Below the pieces are notes generated by a model that was not told the origin of the DNA, did no database searches, and saw only the letters and a list, made by a program, of their open reading frames with translations. A stretch of 64,000 nt of DNA from CAWDMC01 sp963803295. Lineage in GTDB: Bacteria > Acidobacteriota > Terriglobia > UBA7540. The DNA lies in contig CAWDMC010000010.1 in assembly GCA_963803295.1 (NCBI GenBank), positions 496,001 to 560,000 of the forward strand, given 5' to 3'. The position numbers and the translations under genes were made by a program. How positions within the stretch are numbered: position 1 is the first letter of the stretch; each line of letters starts with the position of its first letter. Positions 31,021 through 40,091 of the stretch are shown piece by piece.

Positions 31021-33644
31021 CTACTCGCGCCTCAAGGCCACCATCGGATCGACCTTCGTGGCCCGGCGGGCCGGGACGTAACAAGCGACCAGTGCTACGC
31101 CACCCAATACTACGGCGACAACACCGAAGATAAGGGGATCGGTTAGTGTGATCCCAAACAGCACACTTGTCAGGGCTCGTGTCAGTATCAGCGCCCCGGC
31201 CATACCCACGATGATTCCCGACACGGCGAGTTGAAAGCCCTGGGCAATGATCTGGCGGAGAATGTCCCTCTTGGTCGCACCCATGACCATACGCATACCT
31301 AATTCATGCCTTCGCTGCTCCACCGAATACGAGATCACTCCGTAAAGACCAACCATGGCCAGGAGAAGCGCCAACGCACCGAATAGACCCGATATGAGCA
31401 TAGTGAGACGCCGAGGGGCAGAGGACTCCGAGACAATGGTCTCCAGGGTGCGGATGTCACCGATAGGCTGATCGGGATCGACGGAGTGGACGATGCCACG
31501 AACGTCCGCGCTGAGGTTTGTGGGGTTCTGGGCCGCCCGAACCACAAAGTCATTTCGGGCCAGCTCTCCAGAAAGTACATCGCGGTGGAGGGCTCTGCCG
31601 TGGCCCCCTCCTCCTTTACATCCCCCACCACGCCGACAACCGAATTCCAATTACAAGGAGAACCCGAACAGTTGACCCCGAAGCGCTTGCCAATCGGTAG
31701 CCTCACCAGGCCAGCAGCGCCGCGCCATGCTTTCACTGATCACGGCCACGTTCTTATTATGGTCGCGTGGCAACAAACGATCGCCCTTGGAGCAAGGGGA
31801 TTCCCATGGCGCGGAAATAGCCGAGGCTCACCGACCGGTGGGCCTCATAGATGTAGACACCCCGAGGGAGGGGCGGCCGACCTTCGATGGTGATGTCTTG
31901 GTTCCAAGTTGGACCGCCATAGAGTGGTTTGTAATTGATGGCTCCCGCCGCGCGCGCTTGCGGCAGGGCCGAGATGCGCTCAAGTACCTCCTTGTAGAAA
32001 GCCTCCTCGCGCCCTTTGGTCCGCGCCAGGTCAACGGTCAGCACGTTCTCGGAATCGAAGCCCAGGTTCACTGCCGAGAGCCGAGCAAAGCTCATTAGGG
32101 CCAAGGTCGCACCCATCAGAAGCATGGCCGCGAGTGCGACCTCGCCAGCGACCAGCGCCGCACGGAACGATCGCCTGCTTATCCCGGCCAGCGGGCTTCG
32201 CAGGCCTTCCTTGAGACCCTCGTTCAGGTCAAAGCCAGTGGCGCTCCGGGCGGGCGCCAAACCGACCAGGAACATGGTCAAAAGCAATGTCACTAATGCA
32301 AATGCGAGCACCGTAGCATCGATCCCACCGCGGGCAATCGGCTGCCACCCCAAGGGCAGGACGGCATAGAAAACACGGGTGCCTACGGAAGCCAAGAGCA
32401 GACCCGCTGAGCCTCCCAGAACCGCCAGCACCGAAGTCTCTGAAAGCAGTTGGCGAATGATCCGTGCCCGGCTGGCTCCCAGCGCGCGGCGCATGGCAAT
32501 TTCCTTATGCCGACTCGTGGCGCGAGCCAGCAGAAGATTCGCGAGATTTGAGCACGCAATCAGCAGCACCAGCATCGCGGCCACGAGAAGGGCCAGAACA
32601 GCCGGACGCAGGTCCCGAGAGTACCGGTCGCGCATGCTTTCCACGGCGACCCTCTGGCCCCCATTGCCCCAATCGGGAAACTGCCGGGCCCAAGGCGTCG
32701 TGATAGTTTCCATGTCAGCCTGCGCCTGGGCCAGAGTTACACCTGGTTTCAACAACGCAATCACGTTAAGGAACTCGCCGCCATGCCCTCCATTGAGGTA
32801 TTCATCCGGTACAGGAGTCCAGACTGCTTCCGGGCTGGCGGAGAAACGGAAACCGGCGGGCAGCACGCCAATAATGGCGTAACCCTTGCCATCAAGGACG
32901 ATCGTCTTACCGAGGATGGCGGAGTTCCCGCCGTAGCGTATTTCCCAGAGTGAATGGCTAATGACCGCTACCCGATTCCCGCTTGACCGGTCCTCTATCG
33001 CCGAGAACGTCCGGCCCATGATGGGTTTGACTCCCAGCACGCGGAAGAATTCCGCTGAAACCTGCTTTGCACGTACGCGTTCAGGCCCCTCCGCGCCCGT
33101 CAGGTTGAAATAACTGGTTAAAACGCTCCAAGCGGCCATGCGTTCGAAAACATGGTTTTGTTCCCCCCAGAACTTGAAGGTAGGCGGATCGTTCGTTCCG
33201 GACTGTGGGAGATCCTGGAAAGTACCGCTTCACCATCACGAGCCGCTCGGAATTACTGAAAGGCAGTGGGCGCAACAGGAAGTCATTGGCGGCGGTAAAG
33301 ATGGTAGTGGTCACGCCGATACCAAGAGCCAGGGTGATCACGGCCACCACAGTGAAACCGGGGTCCTTCACCAACAGACGTAGGCCAAAGCGCACGTCCT
33401 GGACCAGGGTCTCGATGAAGCGCACACCCCGTGCCTCGCGACACTCCTCTTTGATCTGTTCAATTCCACCCATTTCACGCAGCGCCGCATAACGTGCTTC
33501 CTCTGCGCTCATCCCTCGCGCTACGTTCTCTTCAATCAGCTTTTCCAGGTGGAAGCGGAGCTCTTCGCTTAGCTCTTGTTCAACGTGGTCCTTACCAAAC
33601 AGTGAGCGTAGCCGAAGGAACAACTTGCATAACCAGCGCATCAT
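31021..33644 (-). pseudogene. ADOP-type (MacB-like) permease, copy 3 (padR-proximal), four frameshifts
   Basis: Directly behind padR, only nine bases away. The N-terminal piece (33644 to about 33185) has FHLEKLIEENVARGMS, EARYAALREMGG and VITLALGIGVTTTIFTAAND. The frame then changes near 33180 to FKFWGEQNHVFERMAAW. The middle piece runs to about 31770 with CSNLANLLLARATSRHKE and RRALGASRARIIRQLLSE. Further changes near 31770, 31705 and 31560 separate RDHNKNVAVISESMARR, LPIGKRFGVN and the last piece, which holds YGVISYSVEQRRHELGMR and ATKVDPMVALRRE. This is the most damaged of the three copies. If real, it cannot give a full-length permease; if the indels are errors, it is a normal ADOP of about 870 aa. 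Confidence 0.75.
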
Positions 33645-33653
33645 GGCCCCACC

Positions 33654-33983
33654 TCACGACATCTCCAAGACAAGGCCGATGGCCGCAGACAGCCTCTGCC
33701 AGTTGGCCTCTTCGTGCTCCAAATACTTGCGTCCTGCCGGGGTCAGCGCATAGAACTTGGCCCTGCGATTGTTGTCGGATTCCCCCCACTTCGCCTTGAT
33801 CCATCCGCTTTGCTCAAGGCGATGCAGAGCGGGGTACAACGCCCCTTGATTAACCTGAAGCACTTCCTTGGATACCTGCCGGATGCGCTGGGCAATGCCC
33901 CAGCCATGCATGGGTTCAAGCGCAATGGTCTTGAGAATCAGGAGGTCCAACGTGCCCTGAACCAAATCGGTTGGTTTACTCAT
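33654..33983 (-). CDS. PadR-family transcriptional repressor
   Basis: A 109-aa winged-helix DNA-binding protein with the typical PadR pattern: LVQGTLDLLILKTIALEPMHG, the recognition region IRQVSKEVLQVNQGALYPALHRLEQSGWI, and the wing with ESDNNRRAKFYALTPAGRKYL. The C-terminal helix for dimerisation is short, as in subfamily s2. PadR genes next to ADOP permeases are a common acidobacterial pairing, and such repressors normally control their own operon and release it on binding a small molecule. The ATG at 33983 has AAGGGG eight bases upstream, and a sigma-70-like promoter lies just before it. The ligand is unknown. Confidence 0.92.
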   Translation of the reverse strand: MSKPTDLVQGTLDLLILKTIALEPMHGWGIAQRIRQVSKEVLQVNQGALYPALHRLEQSGWIKAKWGESDNNRRAKFYALTPAGRKYLEHEEANWQRLSAAIGLVLEMS

Positions 33984-34012
33984 GCTTAGTACCCCTTAGT
34001 TATCGACAGGGC

Positions 34013-34041
34013 ATCCTACTCCCACTCTTGTCAGTAGTCAA
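34013..34041 (-). promoter_or_regulatory. Sigma-70-type promoter of padR-ADOP row
   Basis: On the minus strand TTGACT (34036-34041) and TAGGAT (34013-34018) are separated by exactly 17 bases. A transcript would start near 34006, giving a leader of about 23 bases that includes AAGGGG before the padR ATG. A direct repeat of ACTAAG flanks the ribosome site (about 33985-34001) and might be part of an operator. Confidence 0.55.
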
Positions 34042-34153
34042 GGGGAGATTCTCGGGGATATTTCGGGTACCACCTTCTTGCCGAGAACGAGTCCAAGGGC
34101 TACACTCATCATTTGTCGGGCGTCGAAGCATGACCATTTGGGAGACGATATTC

Positions 34154-35197
34154 ATGGAATACAGACTGCTTGGTAATTCAGGCTTCAAAGTGCCGGTCTT
34201 GAGCTTTGGCACCGCCACTTTCGGGGGCAGTAACGAGTTCTTCCGTGGATTCGGCGCAACCGATGTGGCCGAGGCCTCGCGCTTGGTGGACATCTGCCTG
34301 GATGCCGGCGTCACCATGTTCGACACCGCGGACTCCTATTCATTGGGTATGTCAGAGGAGATTCTGGGCAAGGCGATTGCCGGACACCGGCACCAGGTGA
34401 TTCTTTCAACGAAAGCTTTCTTTCCTCTGGGCCGTGGCCCAAACGATATCGGGAACTCTCGCTACCATCTGCTCAAAGCTTGTGAGGCCAGCCTTAAACG
34501 GCTCGGCACCGACTACATCGATCTGTACCAGTTACACAGCTTCGACGCGCTTTGCCCGCTCGAAGAAACCCTGACCACGCTCGATGAGCTGGTACGCAGC
34601 GGCAAAGTGCGGTACATCGGCTGCTCCAATTTTGCGGGCTGGCAATTGATGAAGGCACTTGCCTTATCCGACCGACACGGGTGGGTCCCCTTTGTCGCTC
34701 ACCAGGCTTACTATTCGCTACTGGGACGCGATTACGAATGGGACTTGATGCCGCTTGCCCTCGACCAGGGCGTGGGCACAGTGGTCTGGAGTCCTCTCGG
34801 ATGGGGCCGGCTTACGGGCAAGATCCGGCGAAAGCAGCCCATGCCGGAAGTGAGCCGCTTGCGCACCGCAGTGACCGTCGAAATAGGCCCCCAGGTTGAA
34901 GATGAACACCTGTTCAAGGTGGTCGATGCCCTTGAGGAAGTCGCGCAACAAACGGGTAAGAGTGTTCCTCAGATTGCGATCAACTGGCTCCTGCAGCGTC
35001 CCACCGTAGCCAGTGTGATCGTTGGAGCGCGAACCGAACAGCATCTACGTGACAATCTGGGCGCTGTAGGCTGGGACCTTGCTCCCGAGCACATCGCCAA
35101 GCTCAGTGCCGCCAGCGTCCGAACGGCGCCCTATCCCTACTGGCACCAATGGAAATCTGCAGGTGAGCGCAATCCGCGGGTGACGGCGGACGAATAG
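34154..35197 (+). CDS. Aldo/keto reductase
   Basis: A 347-aa NADPH-dependent (beta/alpha)8-barrel oxidoreductase, cytoplasmic. The catalytic tetrad can be placed: Asp and Tyr in MFDTADSYSLGMSEE (about residues 55-62), Lys in VILSTKAFF, and His in LYQLHSFD. The cofactor-binding end is visible as WSPLGWGRLTGK and VIVGARTEQHLRDNL. The ATG at 34154 has GGGAG ten bases upstream; an earlier in-frame ATG at 34130 has none. Enzymes of this branch reduce small aldehydes or ketones; the substrate is unknown. It ends 17 bases before the CoA-ligase/acetyltransferase gene, so the two probably share a transcript. Confidence 0.9.
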   Translation: MEYRLLGNSGFKVPVLSFGTATFGGSNEFFRGFGATDVAEASRLVDICLDAGVTMFDTADSYSLGMSEEILGKAIAGHRHQVILSTKAFFPLGRGPNDIGNSRYHLLKACEASLKRLGTDYIDLYQLHSFDALCPLEETLTTLDELVRSGKVRYIGCSNFAGWQLMKALALSDRHGWVPFVAHQAYYSLLGRDYEWDLMPLALDQGVGTVVWSPLGWGRLTGKIRRKQPMPEVSRLRTAVTVEIGPQVEDEHLFKVVDALEEVAQQTGKSVPQIAINWLLQRPTVASVIVGARTEQHLRDNLGAVGWDLAPEHIAKLSAASVRTAPYPYWHQWKSAGERNPRVTADE

Positions 35198-35214
35198 GCA
35201 GTGGAGTACTTCTC

Positions 35215-37977
35215 ATGGAGCGAGCACCCGCGGCAGCATCCACCAGTAGTCCGGAACGGCCGACGAGCCCTTGGCACCGCAGCCACTCGCTGCGAATGTT
35301 CTTTAAGCCGCGCTCCGTTGCCGTCATCGGGGCCGCCGATCAGGCTGGCAGCGTAGGCCGCACGATTCTGTGGAACCTGATCAGCAGCCCGTTTGACGGC
35401 ACGGTATTTCCCATCAATGCCGAGCGGCGAAGCGTGCTCGGAGTCAAGGCGTATCCCAACGTGTGCGCCTGTCCTGACGCGCCGGAACTGGCCGTGATTG
35501 TAACTCCTGCAGCCACGGTGGCGGGCGCAATCCGCGAGTGCGCGAATGCCGGCGTCAAAGGTGCGGTTATCACCTCGGCGGGTTTCAAAGAGATCGGTCC
35601 CGCGGGGGTTGAGCTCGAGCGCCAGGTGATGGAAGAAGCGCAGCGTGTCCAGATGCGCATCATCGGACCCAACTGCCTCGGCGTGATGAGCCCGGCGACC
35701 GGGTTGAACGCGACGCTGGCGGGCGCCATGGCGCGCGCGGGCAACGTAGCCTTCATCAGCCAGTCGGGCGCCCTGGGCACGGCCATCCTTGACTGGAGCC
35801 TGCGCGAAATGGTGGGCTTCAGCGCTTTCGTTTCTATTGGCTCGATGCTCGACGTCGCCTGGGGTGATCTCATCGAGTACCTCGGTGATGATCCGAATAC
35901 GCGCAGCATTGTCCTTTACATGGAATCGATCGGGGACGCCCGCTCGTTCCTTTCGGCGGCCCGGCAGATCGCTCTCACCAAGCCGATCATTGTCATCAAG
36001 GCAGGACGATGTGAAGGCGCGGCCAAGGCTGCGGCCTCCCACACCGGGGCGCTGGCGGGGAGCGACGATGTTCTCGAGACCGCCTTCAGACGCACAGGAG
36101 TGCTGCGCGTCAACAGTATCTCCGACCTCTTTTACATGACCGAGGTCCTGGCCCGGCAACCGCGCCCGCACGGGCCGCGCCTGACCATTCTTACCAATGC
36201 CGGCGGGCCGGGAGTGCTGGCCGCCGATGCGGTCTCGAGCTACGGTCTGGAGCTCGCCAAGCTTTCGGATGAAACCATGAAGGCGCTCGACCGGATCCTG
36301 CCGGCCGAATGGAGCCACGGCAATCCGGTTGACATCCAGGGAGACGCCGATCCTGAGCGCTACGCCCGGACTATAGACATCGTGGCTCGCGACCCAAATA
36401 GCGACGGCTTGCTGGTGGTACTCACACCGCAGTCCATGGCTGATCCCACCGGTACTGCCGCGCGCCTGAAGCCTTATGCCAAACTTCCCGGCAAACCCGA
36501 CAAGCCGATTCTGGCCAGCTGGATGGGCGGCGCGCAGATTGCCGAGGGCGAAGCACTGCTTAACCAAGCGGGCATTCCGACCTTTGCCTATCCCGATACC
36601 GCTGCACGCGTCTTCAGCTACATGTGGCGTTACAGCTACAACCTGCGTGGACTTTATGAAACGCCGTCGTTGGTGGCCGCGAGCGACGAGAATGCGCCCG
36701 ACCGGTTGCTGGCGGCCGAGATGATCAGATCCACCGAAGCGGCCGGCCGCACTCTGATGACGGAATACGAGTCGAAGCGCCTGCTGGCGGCCTACGGCAT
36801 TCCGACGACTCCTACTCACCTGGCAAGCACTCAGGACGAAGCAGCACATCTTGCCGCCGCCATGGGCTATCCGGTGGTGTTGAAGTTGCTCTCGGAGACC
36901 ATCACGCACAAGAGCGATGTCGGCGGCGTAAGGCTCGACCTCAAGAACGAGGACGAAGTTCGTGCCGCCTACGGCGCCATCGAGCAAACGGTACTGGAGC
37001 ACGCCGGACCCGGGCACTTTCAGGGCGTCACGGTTCAGCCGATGATTCGGCGGAGAGGCTATGAACTGATCATTGGAGCGAGTCCCGACCCGCAATTCGG
37101 ACCCATTCTGTTGTTCGGTCTGGGTGGCCAGCTGGTGGAGGTGTTTAAGGATCGCGCCCTGGCGCTGCCGCCTTTGAACACCACGCTGGCCCGCCGCCTG
37201 ATGGAGCAGACGCTCATTTACAAGGCGCTCGGCGGAGTGGGCGGGCGCAAGGCGGCGGACCTTGGGACTCTCGAAGAGACCCTGGTTCGCTTCAGCCAGT
37301 TGGTGGCGGAGCAGCGCCGCATAAAGGAGATCGACATCAATCCGTTGCTGGCCTCGCCTGACGGTCTCCTGGCGCTCGACGCCCGAATACTGCTCTACCC
37401 GTCAGAAGTGGGCGACGACAAACTCCCGCGGCTGGCCATTCGTCCCTATCCCATGCAGTACGCGGCTCCCTGGACGCTCAGGAACGGCGCCCCTGTGCAC
37501 ATCAGGCCCATCCGCCCGGAGGATGAGCCGCTGATGGTGAGCTTCCACCAGTCGCTCTCCGAGCGCAGCGTCTACATGCGCTACTTCCACATGCTGAACC
37601 TGGGCCGCCGTACCGAACACGACCGCCTGGCACGCGTCTGCTTCATCGACTATGACCGGGAGATGGCCTTGGTCACTGAGGTCCACGATGCGGCGGCTGG
37701 CCTTCGCTCTATTGTGGCGGTCGGACGGCTGAGCAAACTGCGGGGCGCCAACACGGGTGAGGTCGCGATCGTGATTAGCGATCAATTTCAGGGTCAAGGC
37801 CTGGGAACTGAGTTGATGCAACGGCTGCTCGGGGTGGCGCGAGACGAAAAGCTTAGTCGCGTTGCCGCCGAAGTGTTGGCGGAAAACCGCGAGATGCTCC
37901 ACGTTTGCGAAAACACGGGGTTCCGCCTGGAGCGCGGCTCTGACGAGACCACCGTGAGAGTGTCGATAGATCTCTAG
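35215..37977 (+). CDS. NDP-forming acyl-CoA ligase fused to GNAT acetyltransferase (Pat-like)
   Basis: A 920-aa fusion. Residues about 25-155 form a CoA-binding Rossmann domain (FKPRSVAVIGAADQAGSVG). A succinyl-CoA-ligase-like part follows with IGPNCLGVM, FISQSGALG and AAASHTGALAGSD, where the phospho-histidine position (about His276) is kept. An ATP-grasp domain spans about 500-715 (YPVVLKLLSETITHKSDVGG). A GNAT domain spans about 745-915 with FQGQGLGTELMQRLL. Fusions of this type include protein lysine acetyltransferases (Pat) that control acyl-CoA synthetases. The retained histidine suggests the ligase half may also be active, which is an inference. TGGAG precedes the ATG by nine bases. 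It follows an aldo/keto reductase gene. Confidence 0.9.
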   Translation: MERAPAAASTSSPERPTSPWHRSHSLRMFFKPRSVAVIGAADQAGSVGRTILWNLISSPFDGTVFPINAERRSVLGVKAYPNVCACPDAPELAVIVTPAATVAGAIRECANAGVKGAVITSAGFKEIGPAGVELERQVMEEAQRVQMRIIGPNCLGVMSPATGLNATLAGAMARAGNVAFISQSGALGTAILDWSLREMVGFSAFVSIGSMLDVAWGDLIEYLGDDPNTRSIVLYMESIGDARSFLSAARQIALTKPIIVIKAGRCEGAAKAAASHTGALAGSDDVLETAFRRTGVLRVNSISDLFYMTEVLARQPRPHGPRLTILTNAGGPGVLAADAVSSYGLELAKLSDETMKALDRILPAEWSHGNPVDIQGDADPERYARTIDIVARDPNSDGLLVVLTPQSMADPTGTAARLKPYAKLPGKPDKPILASWMGGAQIAEGEALLNQAGIPTFAYPDTAARVFSYMWRYSYNLRGLYETPSLVAASDENAPDRLLAAEMIRSTEAAGRTLMTEYESKRLLAAYGIPTTPTHLASTQDEAAHLAAAMGYPVVLKLLSETITHKSDVGGVRLDLKNEDEVRAAYGAIEQTVLEHAGPGHFQGVTVQPMIRRRGYELIIGASPDPQFGPILLFGLGGQLVEVFKDRALALPPLNTTLARRLMEQTLIYKALGGVGGRKAADLGTLEETLVRFSQLVAEQRRIKEIDINPLLASPDGLLALDARILLYPSEVGDDKLPRLAIRPYPMQYAAPWTLRNGAPVHIRPIRPEDEPLMVSFHQSLSERSVYMRYFHMLNLGRRTEHDRLARVCFIDYDREMALVTEVHDAAAGLRSIVAVGRLSKLRGANTGEVAIVISDQFQGQGLGTELMQRLLGVARDEKLSRVAAEVLAENREMLHVCENTGFRLERGSDETTVRVSIDL

Positions 37978-38053
37978 TCAACGCGGTCCAAGATGTGATT
38001 TCATGGTTCGGAACTAAGATGGATCAAGTCTTGGAGAACAACATCGGAAACGA

Positions 38054-38830
38054 TTATTCACCTCTCCCATTTTTGAGTCGACTTCCCCTGCGGCGCTTCG
38101 GTGTGGAGGCCAGAGCGAGGCGCTTGGCCACGACACTATACACGAGGGGATTGAACGCCAGTCCAATGTGGGTAGCAGAGACCTCGCAATCGACGCTGGC
38201 TTTGCCGGTTTGGCAGACACGCCAGTCGAGGATAGCGTCTGACTTGCTGTAGATCGCGGTCTGGAGCACGGATTCCGGAAATCTTCCCTGTAACGATTCC
38301 AGAAACCTGCAGGTGCAGGCGGCAGTGTAGCAATCCGGCAGTACGCGCTTGCCGTGCCGCTGCAGGATTTTCTCCCGGACCCTCTCGGCGGCGCTGAGAA
38401 TCGCACTATGGGCGGCGATCCCGCGGATGGGCGCCGCCAGAGTGATCACGGACGCGACACTATCGGGAATTTGGAAGGCTACGGCGCGGACGATCGCCCC
38501 CCCCAAACTATGACCGATCAAGTGAACCCTTTTGCCGGTAGTTTTTTGGGCCTCCCGGATTGTGTTGGTGAGATGCAGCCGGATCAATAGGTTGGGACAT
38601 TCGTCGTTCCTCGGTATGCCGGAATAGTAGGGCGCGTACCCGATCCGGCTAAGCCAGGTGTGGAATTGACCGAGATACAAATCGGTACCTAGAAAGCCGG
38701 GGACCAGCACCACCGCGGAACCATCGCCATGAGGCACACCGTACCCCCAGAAGATTGGCGAAATCCTCAAGAAGGCCATTTCTACGCCGGCCAGCAACTC
38801 CTGCCCAGATCGGCAGCGGCACGGACGCAT
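38054..38830 (-). CDS. Alpha/beta-hydrolase (lipase/esterase-like)
   Basis: A 258-aa hydrolase without a signal peptide. It has the oxyanion strand AVVLVPGFLGTD (about residues 39-50), the nucleophile elbow GHSLGG with Ser108, a probable acid in SKSDAILDW and the catalytic His in ATHIGLAFNPLVY. The segment ELLAGVEMAFLRISPIFWGYGVP before the first strand is conserved in this subgroup of unknown substrate. For that reason I kept the longer start at 38830 rather than the ATG at 38779. The order of residues fits lipases and PHA- or wax-ester-acting hydrolases. It lies between the CoA-ligase fusion and the PHA granule genes, so a role in storage-lipid turnover is possible. Confidence 0.8.
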   Translation of the reverse strand: MRPCRCRSGQELLAGVEMAFLRISPIFWGYGVPHGDGSAVVLVPGFLGTDLYLGQFHTWLSRIGYAPYYSGIPRNDECPNLLIRLHLTNTIREAQKTTGKRVHLIGHSLGGAIVRAVAFQIPDSVASVITLAAPIRGIAAHSAILSAAERVREKILQRHGKRVLPDCYTAACTCRFLESLQGRFPESVLQTAIYSKSDAILDWRVCQTGKASVDCEVSATHIGLAFNPLVYSVVAKRLALASTPKRRRGSRLKNGRGE

Positions 38831-39052
38831 GCTCGACTTGAACCACGGGGCGCTGAGGTCTCATCCGCCTCCTACTGGTTGTTATACCGCCGCGCTGGCG
38901 CGATAGGCAAGTAGTTGCGGAAGTCAGCCGCAGACGAATACGGTTCAACATGAACGAAGGTGCTTGTCGTCCTTGTTAACCCATTCCCCTCCGCGGCTTC
39001 TCCCAAGTCCTCGAGAATACTAGGAAGGGCGATCCGGAGCGGTTACGACTAT

Positions 39053-39970
39053 TCAAGCCGCCGTTTCCGCCTGGACCTTCTTCTTACTCGGCCGGCCCCG
39101 CGGCCTCTTCGCAGGCTCGTGCTTCTCTGCCGCTTTGTTCGGATGGACGGCGAGATCCAGGAGAGACTTCTGGGCCGTGACAAAGTTCCGCACGCTCTTC
39201 TGCGTGAGTTCTGTCAAGGTTTCGCTTGCCGATTTCCCCGCTTCTTCGCCCTCCGTCTTGGCGCCACTCGGGGCGAACTGATCGATGGCCAGATTCAGGA
39301 GCTTCTTCTGCACGTCAACATACTTTTCGACGCCTTCGCGTGCCAGTTGAGTCAACACTTTCGAGCGGGCCCCCGTGTGGTGGTGGCCGTTGGTTTCGCC
39401 TTTGGCAGCTGCGTTCACTTCTTTGGCTGCCAGGTCGAGGAACTTCTTCTCCGTAGCGACGAAGTCCTCAATCGTTCGCTTCGCCAGATCGGACACGTCA
39501 AGGCTTGCCCTTAGCCCTTTACCGTCCCGGAAAGCGTCGGCAATCGCATGGGTCTGTTCGGAGGCGGACTCCAACAGCCGTTTGTGCATGGTGACAAGGG
39601 TATCCACCCGATGGCGTACCAACTCGGCCACGGTCGCGGCGACCGCGGGTAGCTCCAATCCTTCTTTGAGTCCGTCCAACACCAGCGAGGTCTCACCGGC
39701 CGCGAGATCCAGAAGGACCTTCGCTGCGGTGGTGAGACTGTCCACGCCTTTCTCAGCGATGGCCGCGATGGAAGCGGCAGGTTTGAAATTAGGTTTAGTC
39801 AGCCGTTCCCGCACTAACCCGATCACCAGAGCGTTCTGCTGTGCGGTAAGGTCCAGCAGAATTTTCTGGGCGGCGACAAAACTGTCGACGCCTTGACGGG
39901 CCCAACCCACCAGTTGAGTTGTCGGCGAGGAGGCCCGCGATATCGCCTTCGCTACTGCTGTTGCAGGCAT
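39053..39970 (-). CDS. Phasin-like protein with six repeats and a C-terminal AT-hook
   Basis: A 305-aa helical protein. Six copies of a segment like (V/I)-(D/E)-x-(F/L)-V-x-x-x-K-x-L-L-D-L-A start near residues 23, 71, 117, 162, 209 and 256, a period of about 45-48 residues. This segment resembles the amphipathic helices by which phasins coat polyhydroxyalkanoate granules. The tail (residues 284-300) is Lys/Arg/Pro-rich and contains KRPRGRPSKKK, a classical AT-hook core that binds A/T-rich DNA. I chose the ATG at 39970 with AGGAGA upstream. It is divergent from phaR, with a PhaR-type operator between them. Function as granule coat and link to the nucleoid is inferred. Confidence 0.75.
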   Translation of the reverse strand: MPATAVAKAISRASSPTTQLVGWARQGVDSFVAAQKILLDLTAQQNALVIGLVRERLTKPNFKPAASIAAIAEKGVDSLTTAAKVLLDLAAGETSLVLDGLKEGLELPAVAATVAELVRHRVDTLVTMHKRLLESASEQTHAIADAFRDGKGLRASLDVSDLAKRTIEDFVATEKKFLDLAAKEVNAAAKGETNGHHHTGARSKVLTQLAREGVEKYVDVQKKLLNLAIDQFAPSGAKTEGEEAGKSASETLTELTQKSVRNFVTAQKSLLDLAVHPNKAAEKHEPAKRPRGRPSKKKVQAETAA

Positions 39971-40007
39971 GTTTTGTTCTCCTCTCCCTCCCAAAAACAA
40001 TTATGGT

Positions 40008-40024
40008 ATACTGCAGTGCAGTAT
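40008..40024. promoter_or_regulatory. PhaR-type operator, 17-bp perfect palindrome
   Basis: ATACTGCAGTGCAGTAT is symmetric around a central G. It contains CTGC-AGT-GCAG, the CTGC-N3-GCAG arrangement described for PhaR binding upstream of phasin genes in Paracoccus. It lies between the phasin-like gene and phaR, immediately downstream of the predicted phasin transcription start. Confidence 0.6.
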
Positions 40025-40032
40025 TCGCATTA

Positions 40033-40061
40033 AATCTACGCCCACAGATGACCGAAGTCAA
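40033..40061 (-). promoter_or_regulatory. Candidate sigma-70 promoter for the phasin-like gene
   Basis: On the minus strand TTGACT (40056-40061) and TAGATT (40033-40038) are 17 bases apart. Transcription would begin near 40026, directly before the palindrome at 40008-40024, so a bound PhaR would block it. Confidence 0.4.
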
Positions 40062-40091
40062 GATAATATTTTGACTGAAAGATTAAGGAAT

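Noticed and set aside
35137..37095. A 652-codon open frame on the minus strand opposite the CoA-ligase fusion
   Set aside because: It has no domain motif and mirrors the strongly conserved ligase on the other strand. Long antisense frames are expected in GC-rich coding DNA.
40062..40067. GATAAT as -10 box for phaR
   Set aside because: No acceptable -35 hexamer lies 16-18 bases upstream, so I did not call a promoter for phaR.
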